Positions 1 to 6,962 of a stretch of 12,617 bases of DNA are shown here, piece by piece. The first letter of the stretch is position 1. Each line of letters begins with the position of its first letter. The notes beneath the pieces were generated by a model, which was not told the origin of the DNA, ran no database searches, and saw only the letters and a list, made by a program, of their open reading frames with translations. The stretch is from Candidatus Brocadiia bacterium (GTDB lineage Bacteria > Planctomycetota > MHYJ01 > JACQXL01), in the NCBI GenBank assembly GCA_020062035.1, contig JAGUXD010000188.1, positions 1-12,617 of the forward strand. The letters run 5' to 3'. Made by a program: the position numbers and the translations under genes.

Positions 1-646
1 ATATCTCAAATAACGCAACCTGCATCGCGGTATCGGCGAACTCAAAGTTATATTTAGAAAACTGCACTTCATCTTGATGATGAATATCGCCGTATGTTAT
101 ACCATCTACCCATTCCAAATCAAAGACCTTATCCTTTTTCTGGATGAACATCGCAATCCGTTCCAGACCATAGGTGAGTTCCAAAGAAACGACATCAACA
201 TCAATAGTTCCCATCTTCTGGAAATAGGTGAACTGGGTAATTTCCATTCCATCAATCCAGACCTCCCAGCCGAGGCCTGTCGCGCCTAAAGAAGGTGATT
301 CCCAATCATCCTCAACGAATCTCACATCGTGTTTCTTAAGATTAATACCCAATTTCTCTAAACTCTTCAGGTAGGTTTTCTGGGCATCATCAGGTGCTGG
401 CTTGATGATTACTTGATATTGATAATAATGCTGGAGTCGGTTCGGATTATCGCCGTATCTGCCGTCTGTAGGTCTTCTTGATGGCTCAACATAGGCGACC
501 TTCCAGGGTTCAGGACCCAGTGCCTTCAAGAAAGTAGCCGGGTTAGATGTGCCAGCGCCTTTTTCTATATCATACGGCTGGAAAATTACGCATCCGTAAT
601 CCTGCCAGTATTTCTCTAATTTCAGTGTAATTTCTTGAAAAGTCAT
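1..646 (-). CDS. glyQ: Glycyl-tRNA synthetase alpha subunit, 3' end outside window
   Basis: Class II aminoacyl-tRNA synthetase subunit that, with the beta subunit GlyS, charges tRNA-Gly in the cytoplasm. The reverse strand translates without interruption into family signatures: [13 protein letters not shown] at the start, then [86 protein letters not shown] and [13 protein letters not shown]. About 215 residues are present of a usual ~290-300, so the C-terminus and any glyS lie beyond the left edge. Two in-frame ATGs exist, at 655 and 646 (MKLMTFQE). I prefer 646 because a TATAAT -10 element covers the first ATG and ends 7 nt before the second, and no Shine-Dalgarno precedes either. Identity is near certain; the exact start is less so. 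Confidence 0.96.
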   Translation of the reverse strand, partial: MTFQEITLKLEKYWQDYGCVIFQPYDIEKGAGTSNPATFLKALGPEPWKVAYVEPSRRPTDGRYGDNPNRLQHYYQYQVIIKPAPDDAQKTYLKSLEKLGINLKKHDVRFVEDDWESPSLGATGLGWEVWIDGMEITQFTYFQKMGTIDVDVVSLELTYGLERIAMFIQKKDKVFDLEWVDGITYGDIHHQDEVQFSKYNFEFADTAMQVALFEI

Positions 647-663
647 CAACTTCATTATAGAAT
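635..663 (+). promoter_or_regulatory. Predicted hbd-acd promoter, overlapping the glyQ promoter
   Basis: TTGAAA (635-640), a 17-bp spacer and TAGAAT (658-663) each match the sigma70 consensus at 5 of 6 bases. The start point would be near 670, giving hbd a leader of about 100 nt that contains the palindromic repeat at 703-758. The element lies partly inside the first codons of glyQ, and its -10 shares bases with the glyQ -10 on the other strand, so the two divergent promoters should compete for polymerase. Confidence 0.45.
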
Positions 664-681
664 ATTATTTACATAATGCAA
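654..681 (-). promoter_or_regulatory. Predicted glyQ promoter (leaderless type)
   Basis: On the minus strand TTGCAT (681-676, weak -35, 3 of 6 bases), a 16-bp spacer and a perfect TATAAT (659-654) precede the glyQ ATG at 646 by 7 nt. Transcription would begin at or next to that ATG. The -10 hexamer overlaps the upstream ATG at 655, making 655 an unlikely start. This is a consensus match only. Confidence 0.5.
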
Positions 682-702
682 TAAAAATTCCATTAAATAA
701 AA

Positions 703-758
703 CGCACCATGAGGACGCAGAGGACAGGGAGAAAATACTTTGTGTCCCTGCGGTGAAA
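703..758. repeat. Dispersed inverted-repeat element, family A, copy 1
   Basis: An imperfect inverted repeat lies in the hbd leader: left half CACCATGAGGACGCAGAGG (starting 706), right half TGTGTCCCTGCGGTGAA. The same words recur, rearranged as a longer hairpin, at 11149-11240 between the two rRNA-operon tRNAs (CACCGCAGAG on one arm, CTCTGCGTCTTGGCAGTGAA on the other). Two copies in 12 kb in unrelated contexts indicate a dispersed element. The right half reaches to about 15 nt before the hbd start codon. Confidence 0.6.
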
Positions 759-772
759 GAAAGGAATTGGTT

Positions 773-1624
773 ATGAATATCACAAAAGTAGGTGTTGTAG
801 GCGCAGGCACGATGGGCGCAGGTATCGCTCAGGTTTTTAGTACTTTTAACTTTGATGTGGTTCTGGTGGATATCAAACAGGAATTCATAGACCGTGGAAT
901 GAATAATATCTCTAAAAGTTTAGACAAACTCGTGCAAAAGAATATACTCACCCAGGAAAAAGCCAGGTCTTCTTTTCATCGCGTCAAACCATCCCTATCT
1001 CTCGCAGACTTCAATTCCTGCCACTTTATCGTTGAGGCGATTATTGAGGATGCCCAGGCAAAAAAGAACCTCTTTAAAGAATTAGATAATACCCTCGCGC
1101 CGGAAGTAATCCTTTCAAGCAACACATCATCCATCTCTATCACTGAATTAGGCGCGGCTACCAGAAGACCCCGTCAGGTAATCGGGATGCACTTTATGAA
1201 CCCTGTTCCATTGATGAAATTAGTTGAGATAGTAAAAGGATTAGAAACAAGTCCCGAGACAGTTGAGGTAGTCAAAACCCTCTGCCAAAAAATAGATAAA
1301 ACAGGTGTCCTGGTCAACGATTCTCCTGGCTTTATTTCCAATCGTGTGCTTCTACCTATGATAAACGAGGCAATCTATGTCTTGATGGAAGGTGTTGCGA
1401 CCAGAGAAGCCATTGATGAGGTGATGAAATTAGGGATGAATCATCCAATCGGACCTCTATCTCTGGCTGATTTGATTGGGCTTGATATCTGTTTAGCAAT
1501 ATTAGAGGTCCTACATCAGGGTTTAGGTGAGCCGAAATATCGCCCCTGCCCATTGCTTAAGAAAATGGTTTCGGCAGGTCATCTGGGCAGAAAGACAAAA
1601 AAGGGCTTTTACGAATATCAGTAA
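773..1624 (+). CDS. hbd: 3-hydroxybutyryl-CoA dehydrogenase
   Basis: NAD(P)-dependent oxidoreductase interconverting acetoacetyl-CoA and 3-hydroxybutyryl-CoA in butyrate-type fermentation or beta-oxidation. The 283-residue product has the usual family length. Visible are the Rossmann motif GAGTMG (residues 10-15) and the catalytic set by family spacing: Ser119 in SNTSS, His140 in GMHFMNPVP, Glu152 in KLVEIV and Asn190 in [11 protein letters not shown]. The C-terminal domain ends in [12 protein letters not shown]. The ATG at 773 is chosen because AAGGA (761-765) sits 7 nt upstream as a good Shine-Dalgarno and the protein starts with the typical [12 protein letters not shown]; the longer reading from a TTG at 740 would translate repeat sequence. 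It is followed, after 63 nt, by an acyl-CoA dehydrogenase, the next-but-one enzyme of the same pathway. Crotonase, thiolase and electron-transfer flavoprotein genes are not in the window. Confidence 0.95.
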   Translation: MNITKVGVVGAGTMGAGIAQVFSTFNFDVVLVDIKQEFIDRGMNNISKSLDKLVQKNILTQEKARSSFHRVKPSLSLADFNSCHFIVEAIIEDAQAKKNLFKELDNTLAPEVILSSNTSSISITELGAATRRPRQVIGMHFMNPVPLMKLVEIVKGLETSPETVEVVKTLCQKIDKTGVLVNDSPGFISNRVLLPMINEAIYVLMEGVATREAIDEVMKLGMNHPIGPLSLADLIGLDICLAILEVLHQGLGEPKYRPCPLLKKMVSAGHLGRKTKKGFYEYQ

Positions 1625-1686
1625 TTGGCTATTTGCTGTTCGCTATTGGCTGTTAGCGAATAGCAAAAAGCGAATAGCAAAAAGCA
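1625..1686. repeat. Palindromic repeat, family B, between hbd and acd
   Basis: The hbd-acd spacer consists almost entirely of permutations of the words GCTATT, TTCGCTA and TAGCAA. The best hairpin is TTGCT-g-TTCGCTA (1633-1645) pairing with TAGCGAA-t-AGCAA (1654-1666) around an 8-nt loop; TAGCAAAAAGCGAATAGCAA follows as partial tandem units. It begins right after the hbd stop and ends at the acd start, so it would fold in the bicistronic mRNA. It has no clean U-tract and does not look like a terminator. Confidence 0.65.
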
Positions 1687-1687
1687 G

Positions 1688-2845
1688 ATGATGTTTGAAT
1701 TAAGTGAAGAACAGCGGTTAATAAAAGAGACCGCCAAAAATTTTGCGGACACTACATTAGCACCCGTTGCCAGCCAGATTGACCGAGAGGAAAAAATCCC
1801 AACAGAAGTTCTTTCTAAATTATCAGAGTTGGGCTTCTGGGGAATTATGGTGCCTGAAGAATACGGCGGTGCTGGTTTAGATACGCTCGCCCTTGCTTTG
1901 GTATTAGAGCAAATCAGTTGTGCCTGTGCCTCTACGAGCGTTACCCTTTCGGTTCATAATTCATTATGTTGTAATGCCTTGACTAAATACGGTAAAGAAG
2001 CGCAGAAAAAGAGATACATGCCAAGATTAGCAGGAGGCGAGATTATTGGCGCCTATGCGATGACGGAGCCAGAGGCTGGAAGCGACGCGGCTTCTCTTAA
2101 AACCCGCGCTCAATTAGTCGGTAATCACTATATTCTCAATGGTGTAAAATCATTCATCACCTCAGGACCGACTGCGGGTCTTATTGTGGTCTTTGCGAGA
2201 ACACATCCAGATATTTCTCTAAGAGATAAAGGAATCAGTGCATTCTTGGTAGAGCCCGGATTTGCTGGGGTAACACGCGGTCAAAAAGAGGATAAAATGG
2301 GTGTGCGTGGCGCACCTATGTGTGAGATAATATTAGAAGACGCTTATATCCCTAAAGAAAATCTTTTAGCCGGAGAAAATCAGGGTTTTAAGATTGCAAT
2401 GGATACCCTTGACTGTGGCAGGATTGGGATTGCGGCTCAGTCAGTCGGCATCGCGAGTGCCGCTTTAGATAGCGCTATTAAATATGCCAAAGAACGAAAA
2501 CAATTCGGTAAGACGCTCTCTGAATTCCAGTCAATCCAATGGAAATTGGCAGAGATGGCAACTGATATAGAAGCGGCTCGGCTTTTGACATATCAAGCCG
2601 CAGTGAGGCGTGATAAGAATTTACCATACACCAAAGAGGCCTCTATGGCAAAACTATTCGGCTCTACTATGGCAAATAAAGTAGTAAAAGAATCGTTGCA
2701 GATACACGGCGGAATGGGCTATACCAAGGATTTTCCGATAGAGCGATTCTTCAGAGACGCTAAGATTACCGAAATCTACGAGGGCACCTCAGAGGTCCAG
2801 CATATCGTTATCAGCAGGTCTATTATATCAAATAGGTGTTTGTAG
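1688..2845 (+). CDS. Acyl-CoA dehydrogenase, short-chain/butyryl-CoA type
   Basis: FAD flavoenzyme oxidising a short acyl-CoA to the 2-enoyl-CoA (or the reverse with a partner flavoprotein), passing electrons to ETF. The 385 residues show the complete fold: an N-terminal helical domain (FELSEEQRLIKETAKNFA), the substrate/FAD signature YAMTEPEAGSDAASLKT, the ERKQFGKTLSEFQSIQWKLA segment, QIHGGMGYTKDFPIERFFRD and EIYEGTSEVQ, whose Glu365 is the expected catalytic base of the short-chain/butyryl-CoA group. Start alternatives are the tandem ATGs at 1688 and 1691; neither has a clear Shine-Dalgarno because a palindromic repeat abuts the gene, so translation may depend on coupling from hbd. Pairing with hbd suggests butyryl-CoA/crotonyl-CoA chemistry, but chain-length preference (bcd, acdA or fadE-like) cannot be read from sequence, so no symbol is given. 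Confidence 0.94.
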   Translation: MMFELSEEQRLIKETAKNFADTTLAPVASQIDREEKIPTEVLSKLSELGFWGIMVPEEYGGAGLDTLALALVLEQISCACASTSVTLSVHNSLCCNALTKYGKEAQKKRYMPRLAGGEIIGAYAMTEPEAGSDAASLKTRAQLVGNHYILNGVKSFITSGPTAGLIVVFARTHPDISLRDKGISAFLVEPGFAGVTRGQKEDKMGVRGAPMCEIILEDAYIPKENLLAGENQGFKIAMDTLDCGRIGIAAQSVGIASAALDSAIKYAKERKQFGKTLSEFQSIQWKLAEMATDIEAARLLTYQAAVRRDKNLPYTKEASMAKLFGSTMANKVVKESLQIHGGMGYTKDFPIERFFRDAKITEIYEGTSEVQHIVISRSIISNRCL

Positions 2846-2910
2846 TTGCCTTTATTTATGAGTCTCGTTAAAGCGGGATGGCCGATAAATCACCTGAGGA
2901 CAAGATTGGG

Positions 2911-3336
2911 TTACACATCAAAAACCACTTGTGCTTTGTAGCCAGATTTGGTTTTTTTTATGGATAGGTTATGAAAGGTAACTGCCTTTATTTCTGTTTT
3001 AATAAGATGTCTGGTGTGGTTATATGGTTCTGCGAAAATTAACGCCGATAAAGAAATTAGGACTCCTTTTTTCCCTACCTTCTTTACTACAATCTTACGA
3101 ATCAGATTATTTTCTACGCTAAATTCTCTTAATAATCTATTCAGGAACTCATTAAGTAACTCTTCATAATTAGACGCTTTTACTATGATTGTACGACTAA
3201 AAGACGGTTTTATTTTCTTTTTGTCAGTAATAATATCAAAAAGTGCAAGGGCAGAGTTTTCAAATAATTGTTTTATTGTCCCTGCCGATACCTGAATCCC
3301 TATATCAGCAGTGTGTTCAATTAACTGATATTTCAT
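2911..3336 (-). CDS. Archease (RtcB RNA ligase activator family)
   Basis: Small cytoplasmic protein of the archease family, known to activate the RNA ligase RtcB by promoting its guanylylation. The start MKYQLIEHTADIGIQVSAGT is the family hallmark, with the Asp of the metal site in HTADIGI; the distal EIKAVTFHNLSI matches the conserved K-AVTYH segment, and the protein ends in VVFDV. Length, about 141 residues, is normal. No rtcB is adjacent, so any ligase partner lies elsewhere. Two in-frame starts exist (3345 and 3336, MCGMKY). I choose 3336 because a perfect TATAAT sits at 3353-3348, which would place transcription initiation between or after the two ATGs. The 3' end converges on acd with 65 bp between. 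Confidence 0.9.
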   Translation of the reverse strand: MKYQLIEHTADIGIQVSAGTIKQLFENSALALFDIITDKKKIKPSFSRTIIVKASNYEELLNEFLNRLLREFSVENNLIRKIVVKKVGKKGVLISLSALIFAEPYNHTRHLIKTEIKAVTFHNLSIKKTKSGYKAQVVFDV

Positions 3337-3347
3337 CCCGCACATAA

Positions 3348-3376
3348 ATTATAACAACGAAGCATATGCCAGTTAA
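3348..3376 (-). promoter_or_regulatory. Predicted archease promoter
   Basis: On the minus strand TTAACT (3376-3371, 4 of 6 bases), a 17-bp spacer and a perfect TATAAT (3353-3348). The start point would be near 3341, only a few nucleotides before the ATG at 3336 and downstream of the ATG at 3345. It leaves a leader too short for a ribosome-binding site. Confidence 0.5.
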
Positions 3377-3393
3377 ATCCTGTTGTTTTATTC

Positions 3394-3421
3394 TTGACCT
3401 TGCGATTATAAATTATATTAT
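3394..3421 (+). promoter_or_regulatory. Predicted nnrE promoter (leaderless type)
   Basis: TTGACC (3394-3399), a 16-bp spacer and TATTAT (3416-3421), each 5 of 6 to consensus. The -10 ends 7 nt before the ATG at 3429 and overlaps the ATG at 3420. Transcription should start at or within a base or two of the 3429 start codon. Its -35 region lies about 18 bp beyond the archease -35, so the two promoters are back to back. Confidence 0.5.
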
Positions 3422-3428
3422 GTGCGGG

Positions 3429-4151
3429 ATGAAGTCAACATATCTTAGCAGGCAACAATTACAAGAAATAGACCGCATTGCTACTCGGCGATATGGGATA
3501 TCATCATTACTTCTGATGGAGAATGCTGGTCGGTGTGTGGCTGATGGGACAATAAAATTAGCCCGAGCATTAAAGAAAAAGTCCGCGAATATTATTGTTA
3601 TCTGTGGTAATGGTAATAATGGTGGAGACGGTTTTGTGGCCGCACGGCATTTATGCAATACCGCCCATAAAATCATTATCTTCTATCTCGGTGAGCTCTC
3701 TTCTAATTCAGGTCGTTCCGAGGCAACTGAAATAAATCTTAATATTGTTCGCAAAATAGGAATCCCGATTATTGAATTGCCTTGGCTTTTATGGCGCCGA
3801 GGCGACACAAACCATGAACAAAAAGCCAAGTATAAGGCGTCATTATCATTCCTGAAAAATACAGATATTATTCTTGACGCCATTTTCGGTATCGGGTTAG
3901 AACGGCAGATTGAAGAACCGTTACGAAGATTCATAGAAGAAATCAATCTCCTGAAAAAGCCCGTTATTGCAGTTGATGTTCCTTCAGGGCTTGATTGTGA
4001 TACCGGCATTCCTCTGGGCATAGCCGTAAAAGCCACAATGACCGTAACATTTGGCTTTCCGAAAATAGGGTTTCGCAATAAAATATCTAATCAATACACT
4101 GGTAAAGTTGTAGTAGCAGATATATCAATTCCTAAATTTGCTTTAAGATGA
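3429..4151 (+). CDS. nnrE: NAD(P)H-hydrate epimerase, stand-alone YjeF N-terminal domain
   Basis: Metabolite-repair enzyme that epimerises R-NAD(P)HX to the S form so that the NnrD dehydratase can restore NAD(P)H. From the ATG at 3429 the product is 240 residues: an N-terminal helix LSRQQLQEIDR, then LLMENAG, the nucleotide-binding loop GNGNNGGDGFVAARHL (60-75), DAIFGIGL with Asp150 (likely the K+ ligand), and VIAVDVPSGLDCDTG with Asp183 as expected catalytic residue, ending TVTFGFPKIGF. A short extra stretch, LLWRRGDTNHEQ, lies around 120-130. Many bacteria fuse this to the NnrD kinase-like domain (~500 residues total); here the frame stops after the epimerase and no dehydratase follows. Longer starts at 3366 and 3420 are in frame, but the -10 element overlaps 3420. 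The stop overlaps the next start (ATGA). Confidence 0.9.
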   Translation: MKSTYLSRQQLQEIDRIATRRYGISSLLLMENAGRCVADGTIKLARALKKKSANIIVICGNGNNGGDGFVAARHLCNTAHKIIIFYLGELSSNSGRSEATEINLNIVRKIGIPIIELPWLLWRRGDTNHEQKAKYKASLSFLKNTDIILDAIFGIGLERQIEEPLRRFIEEINLLKKPVIAVDVPSGLDCDTGIPLGIAVKATMTVTFGFPKIGFRNKISNQYTGKVVVADISIPKFALR

Positions 4152-6592
4152 AAAATCTTATCCTGATTATTAGTTTTATCTGGCTCGGTATAATTGCGAT
4201 TATCGCACAAACCCTTTGTATAAGAGAATTACTCGTAATGTTCTTCGGTAATGAACTATGTCTTGGTATTATCTTTACAGCATGGCTTGTCGGTATTACG
4301 GTTGGCGCTTTTATCGGCTCTTTTATTACAGATAAATTTCAATTCCCTATTCCTTTTTTTTCTGTTTTATTACTTTTAATTACTATTATCTTGCCGCTGG
4401 AAGCGTATCTTATCCGTCTTTTTAGATTAATATTAAATATACCTTTAGGCCAACATATCCCATTCTTTGAAACTATTTATATGAGTTTCATACTGGTAAT
4501 GCCTTTTAGTATTATTGTTGGCATCGCCTTTCCTGTTTCCTGTAAGGTCTATACTCTACTAAAGCAAAAAACCACAGAAACGACCGGCGCAATCCAGATT
4601 GGCTGGGTCTATATCTGGGAAGCAATCGGCTCTCTTATTGGCGGTATTGTTTTTACATTTTACCTGGTTGAGAGATTTACTATATTTGAAATTATTTTCG
4701 TCTCTAATTTTATCTCTTCAACATTGGGCTTTTTAGTGTTTTTAATCACACCTATTAAACCACTCCGCCTCATTTTATTAACCGGGAAAAAGACATTTCT
4801 CATAACGCCTATTCATTCTTTTATTATCTATCTTCTTATTATTCTCGCCAATCTGGTAGTTGCGACTGAGTTAACTACTAAATTGCAAACCCAATCAATC
4901 CAGAAACGATGGAACTCTCTGACAGGAGGAGATATTAAGTTGGTCAAATCCACAGACTCCAGATATGGAAATATTGCTATAGGCAAACTGCAAGACCAAT
5001 ACAGTTTAGTGGAAAATGGGAAATTTATCTCGTCTTTTCCTGATGAATATACACATAGCCCTCTGGCACATCTATTCCTGACACAACATCCTTTGCCACA
5101 GAATGTTTTACTAATCGGAGGCGGTATTGAAGGAATTATTAAAGAGATGCTCAAATATCCTCTCAAAAACCTTCATTATGTCCAACTTGACCCTAAAATA
5201 ATAGAAGTACTAACCCCATATCTACCAGTCCAAGACCTGCAGATTATTCATTCTGACCAAAGACTGCATATTCATTATGTAGATGGCAGGCGCTTTATTA
5301 AGCAAACAAGAGAACGATTTGACCTGATTATTATTAACCTCCCTGACCCATCTACTGCGATGATAAATCGTTTTTATACTAAAGAATTCTTTCTTGATGC
5401 CAAGAATGTTTTGAATAAAGGTGGTGTGCTCATCACCAGGGTATCTTCAGCGGTAAATTATTTTAGCGAGACGATCGGAAACTATGTCGGCTCTGTTTAT
5501 GACACTTTGTCCTCAGTTTTTGAGTATGTGCTTTGTTTCCCCGGCACTGATGCATATTTCTTTGTTTCTGATACAGAAAATACTGTTACCTTTGATATTA
5601 GTATTCTTGACCGGAGGTATCGTGATAGTAAAGTGGATTCCAAATATTTAATCTCGCCCGCCTATTTTGAGATGGTTTTCCCTGAATGGCATATAAAACT
5701 TACCAACAAAGCCCTGCAGAACAAAAAGAACAAATACCTTAATACTGATTTACAACCGATTACTTACTTTTTTAATCTTATCCTCTGGGACACGATTACA
5801 AAAGAACGGGTTTCTGAAAAGACATTCTTCAAGACGATTGCTAATATTAACTTTCGCTGGTTTATTATTTTCCTCTTGACCGTTCTGGTAATCCGTCTTA
5901 TTTACATCAGATTAACGCAGAACTACCAACCAGAGCATCAGAGGTTTAATTCTCTTTTATCCATTTTTGTTATCGGGCTATCAGGGTTATCATTAGAACT
6001 GATTATCATCTTCGGCTTTCAGAATATCCACGGCTATATCTATCAAGTGATTGGGTTTATGGTCTCATTATTTATGGCCGGTTTAGCGATTGGAGGATTC
6101 TTTTCCAACAAAATACTCATAGCGCCACGGTCCACAAACGTCAAAAACCTCTTAAATGCGATAGTGCTCATTCATATCCTTATGCTTCTTGTCTCTTTCT
6201 CTCTGCCGTATATCCTATCTATTTTGTCAGGCATCACGTCAGAAAAGGTCTCATTATCCATAATCTTTTCTGTGATGGTTTTTATCGGAATGCTTACTGG
6301 AATGGTATATCCACTACTCAGTCAGGTCTATCTTCTCTCAGGGGCCGAGGTCGGAAAAACCGCTGGCCTCATAGATACCCTTGACCACTTAGGCGCCTGT
6401 TTAGGTGCATTACTCACAGGCGTTTTTGTCATCCCCATCTTCGGAATAATCAAGACCTGTATCTTAATATCGTTGCTTAATCTATTGGTAATTATCTTTA
6501 TATCAACCCACCCCGTCCGTACGGGTGCGAAATCTGTGCCCGCCGGGTCTGTACCGACCTTTCGTCCGGGGAGGTCCGCCTCTGGCGGATAA
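4148..6592 (+). CDS. Polytopic membrane protein with spermidine-synthase-like domain
   Basis: An 814-residue protein of the membrane-fused spermidine-synthase-like family. Hydrophobic segments fill residues 4-24, 38-60, 68-92, 108-130, 150-172, 180-202 and 222-240. A soluble Rossmann methyltransferase-like domain covers about 265-480, and five or six further segments lie between 570 and 785. The central domain keeps the SpeE layout: SRYGNI (271-276), LLIGGGIEG (321-329), YVQLD (344-348), VDGRRF (378-383) and FDLIIINLPDP (391-401). Several acidic residues usual in spermidine synthases are changed: GGGDG is GGGIEG, E[IL]D is QLD, and the first Asp of the D-x-x-D-P active site is Asn397 while Asp400 remains. 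A standard putrescine aminopropyltransferase activity is therefore doubtful. The start overlaps nnrE by 4 bp, implying translational coupling; no Shine-Dalgarno is seen. Residues 788-814 come from a GC-rich repeat and are probably not native. Confidence 0.85.
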   Translation: MKNLILIISFIWLGIIAIIAQTLCIRELLVMFFGNELCLGIIFTAWLVGITVGAFIGSFITDKFQFPIPFFSVLLLLITIILPLEAYLIRLFRLILNIPLGQHIPFFETIYMSFILVMPFSIIVGIAFPVSCKVYTLLKQKTTETTGAIQIGWVYIWEAIGSLIGGIVFTFYLVERFTIFEIIFVSNFISSTLGFLVFLITPIKPLRLILLTGKKTFLITPIHSFIIYLLIILANLVVATELTTKLQTQSIQKRWNSLTGGDIKLVKSTDSRYGNIAIGKLQDQYSLVENGKFISSFPDEYTHSPLAHLFLTQHPLPQNVLLIGGGIEGIIKEMLKYPLKNLHYVQLDPKIIEVLTPYLPVQDLQIIHSDQRLHIHYVDGRRFIKQTRERFDLIIINLPDPSTAMINRFYTKEFFLDAKNVLNKGGVLITRVSSAVNYFSETIGNYVGSVYDTLSSVFEYVLCFPGTDAYFFVSDTENTVTFDISILDRRYRDSKVDSKYLISPAYFEMVFPEWHIKLTNKALQNKKNKYLNTDLQPITYFFNLILWDTITKERVSEKTFFKTIANINFRWFIIFLLTVLVIRLIYIRLTQNYQPEHQRFNSLLSIFVIGLSGLSLELIIIFGFQNIHGYIYQVIGFMVSLFMAGLAIGGFFSNKILIAPRSTNVKNLLNAIVLIHILMLLVSFSLPYILSILSGITSEKVSLSIIFSVMVFIGMLTGMVYPLLSQVYLLSGAEVGKTAGLIDTLDHLGACLGALLTGVFVIPIFGIIKTCILISLLNLLVIIFISTHPVRTGAKSVPAGSVPTFRPGRSASGG
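6511..6589. repeat. GC-rich palindromic repeat, family D, at the 3' end of a gene
   Basis: An abrupt GC-rich block in AT-rich surroundings. It contains CCCGT-ccgt-ACGGG (6512-6525), CCGCCGGG around 6541 and TCCGCC-tct-GGCGGA (6575-6589), all small hairpins. It starts after the last membrane helix of the SpeE-like protein and supplies its final codons (about 27) and the TAA stop. No U-tract follows immediately, so it is a weak terminator candidate. It looks like an inserted palindromic element that kept the frame open. Confidence 0.6.
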
Positions 6593-6690
6593 TCTGTGGT
6601 TATATTTTTCTTGCTTCATATTATAATACCAATTTAATCTTATAAAAAATCCTTGACAGAAAACAGATATTTTGATAAGTTATAAATTAA

Positions 6691-6962
6691 GGTCTGCTGA
6701 AAAATGATTTTATATCTTATCTGACTCAAATTTCATTTTGCCATAACCGATTATCCCTAATATTGCAGATAAGGATTCTCCAAAAACTCTTCTACTACTT
6801 CCCCGTCACTAATATTCTTGAAATGCTTGACAATCAATGATCCGTTGACTAATCGGCTACTTTTTGCAGTTTTCTCATTTTCTCTTGCACTTTATCGTAT
6901 GGAAAACAATTACATCATACCATTTCTATCTGATATTATGCTTGGAGTTTTTCAGTATGCCC
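6691..6962. mobile_element. Internally deleted IS5-type element, MITE-like, 272 bp
   Basis: The ends form short inverted repeats: GGTCTGCTGAAAAAT entering from 6691 on the plus strand and GGGCATACTGAAAAA entering from 6962 on the minus strand, sharing GG, CTGAAAAA and partial bases between. TAA stands immediately outside both ends (6688-6690 and 6963-6965), consistent with a 3-bp target duplication of the TNA kind known in the IS1031 group of IS5. A transposase fragment on the minus strand (6757-6891) lies inside. The ends are short and partly diverged, so the exact borders are inferred. Confidence 0.55.
6757..6891 (-). pseudogene. IS5-family transposase N-terminal fragment (DUF772-like)
   Basis: Between two in-frame stops the minus strand reads 45 codons including SRLVNGSLIVKHFKNIS, then DGEVVEEF and ENPYLQY just before a TAG. 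This matches the helical N-terminal region of IS5-type transposases, where the pattern is K-R-L-GLLLLKH-NLSDEE-ENPY-QYF. The catalytic DDE domain is absent; only 66 bp separate the stop from the element end. There is no usable start. It is a dead remnant. Confidence 0.6.

Larger units (their letters stand above)
3332..3433. repeat. 16-bp inverted repeat over both divergent start codons
   Basis: The 16-mer TTATGTGCGGGATGAA occurs exactly once on each strand, at 3347-3332 (minus) and 3418-3433 (plus), with 70 bp between arms. In each orientation it spans two in-frame ATGs (ATG TGC GGG ATG AA), so both archease and NnrE could begin Met-Cys-Gly-Met-Lys. The core GCGGGAT is the half-site of the palindromes seen elsewhere in the window. 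Confidence 0.8.

Noticed and set aside
74..289. 71-codon plus-strand frame
   Set aside because: It is antisense to glyQ, whose reverse-strand reading is full of family motifs.
740..772. TTG-initiated 11-codon extension of hbd
   Set aside because: It would translate the family A repeat, and a Shine-Dalgarno and the typical N-terminus support 773.
3366..3428. N-terminal extension of nnrE from 3366 or 3420
   Set aside because: The -35 and -10 elements lie within it, and the sequence lacks similarity to the family.
3413..5166. Minus-strand frames at 3413-3676, 3683-4078 and 4828-5166, plus 1356-1553
   Set aside because: These are shadows of nnrE, the SpeE-like gene and hbd; no start signals or family features.
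6575..6612. Intrinsic terminator after the SpeE-like gene
   Set aside because: The TCCGCC/GGCGGA stem is 14 or more bases from the T-rich stretch, so the usual adjacent U-tract is missing.
6653..6681. TTGACA followed by TAAGTT as a promoter
   Set aside because: The -10 is poor (3 of 6) at 17 bp, and TATAAA lies 22 bp away; no gene starts downstream before the IS remnant.
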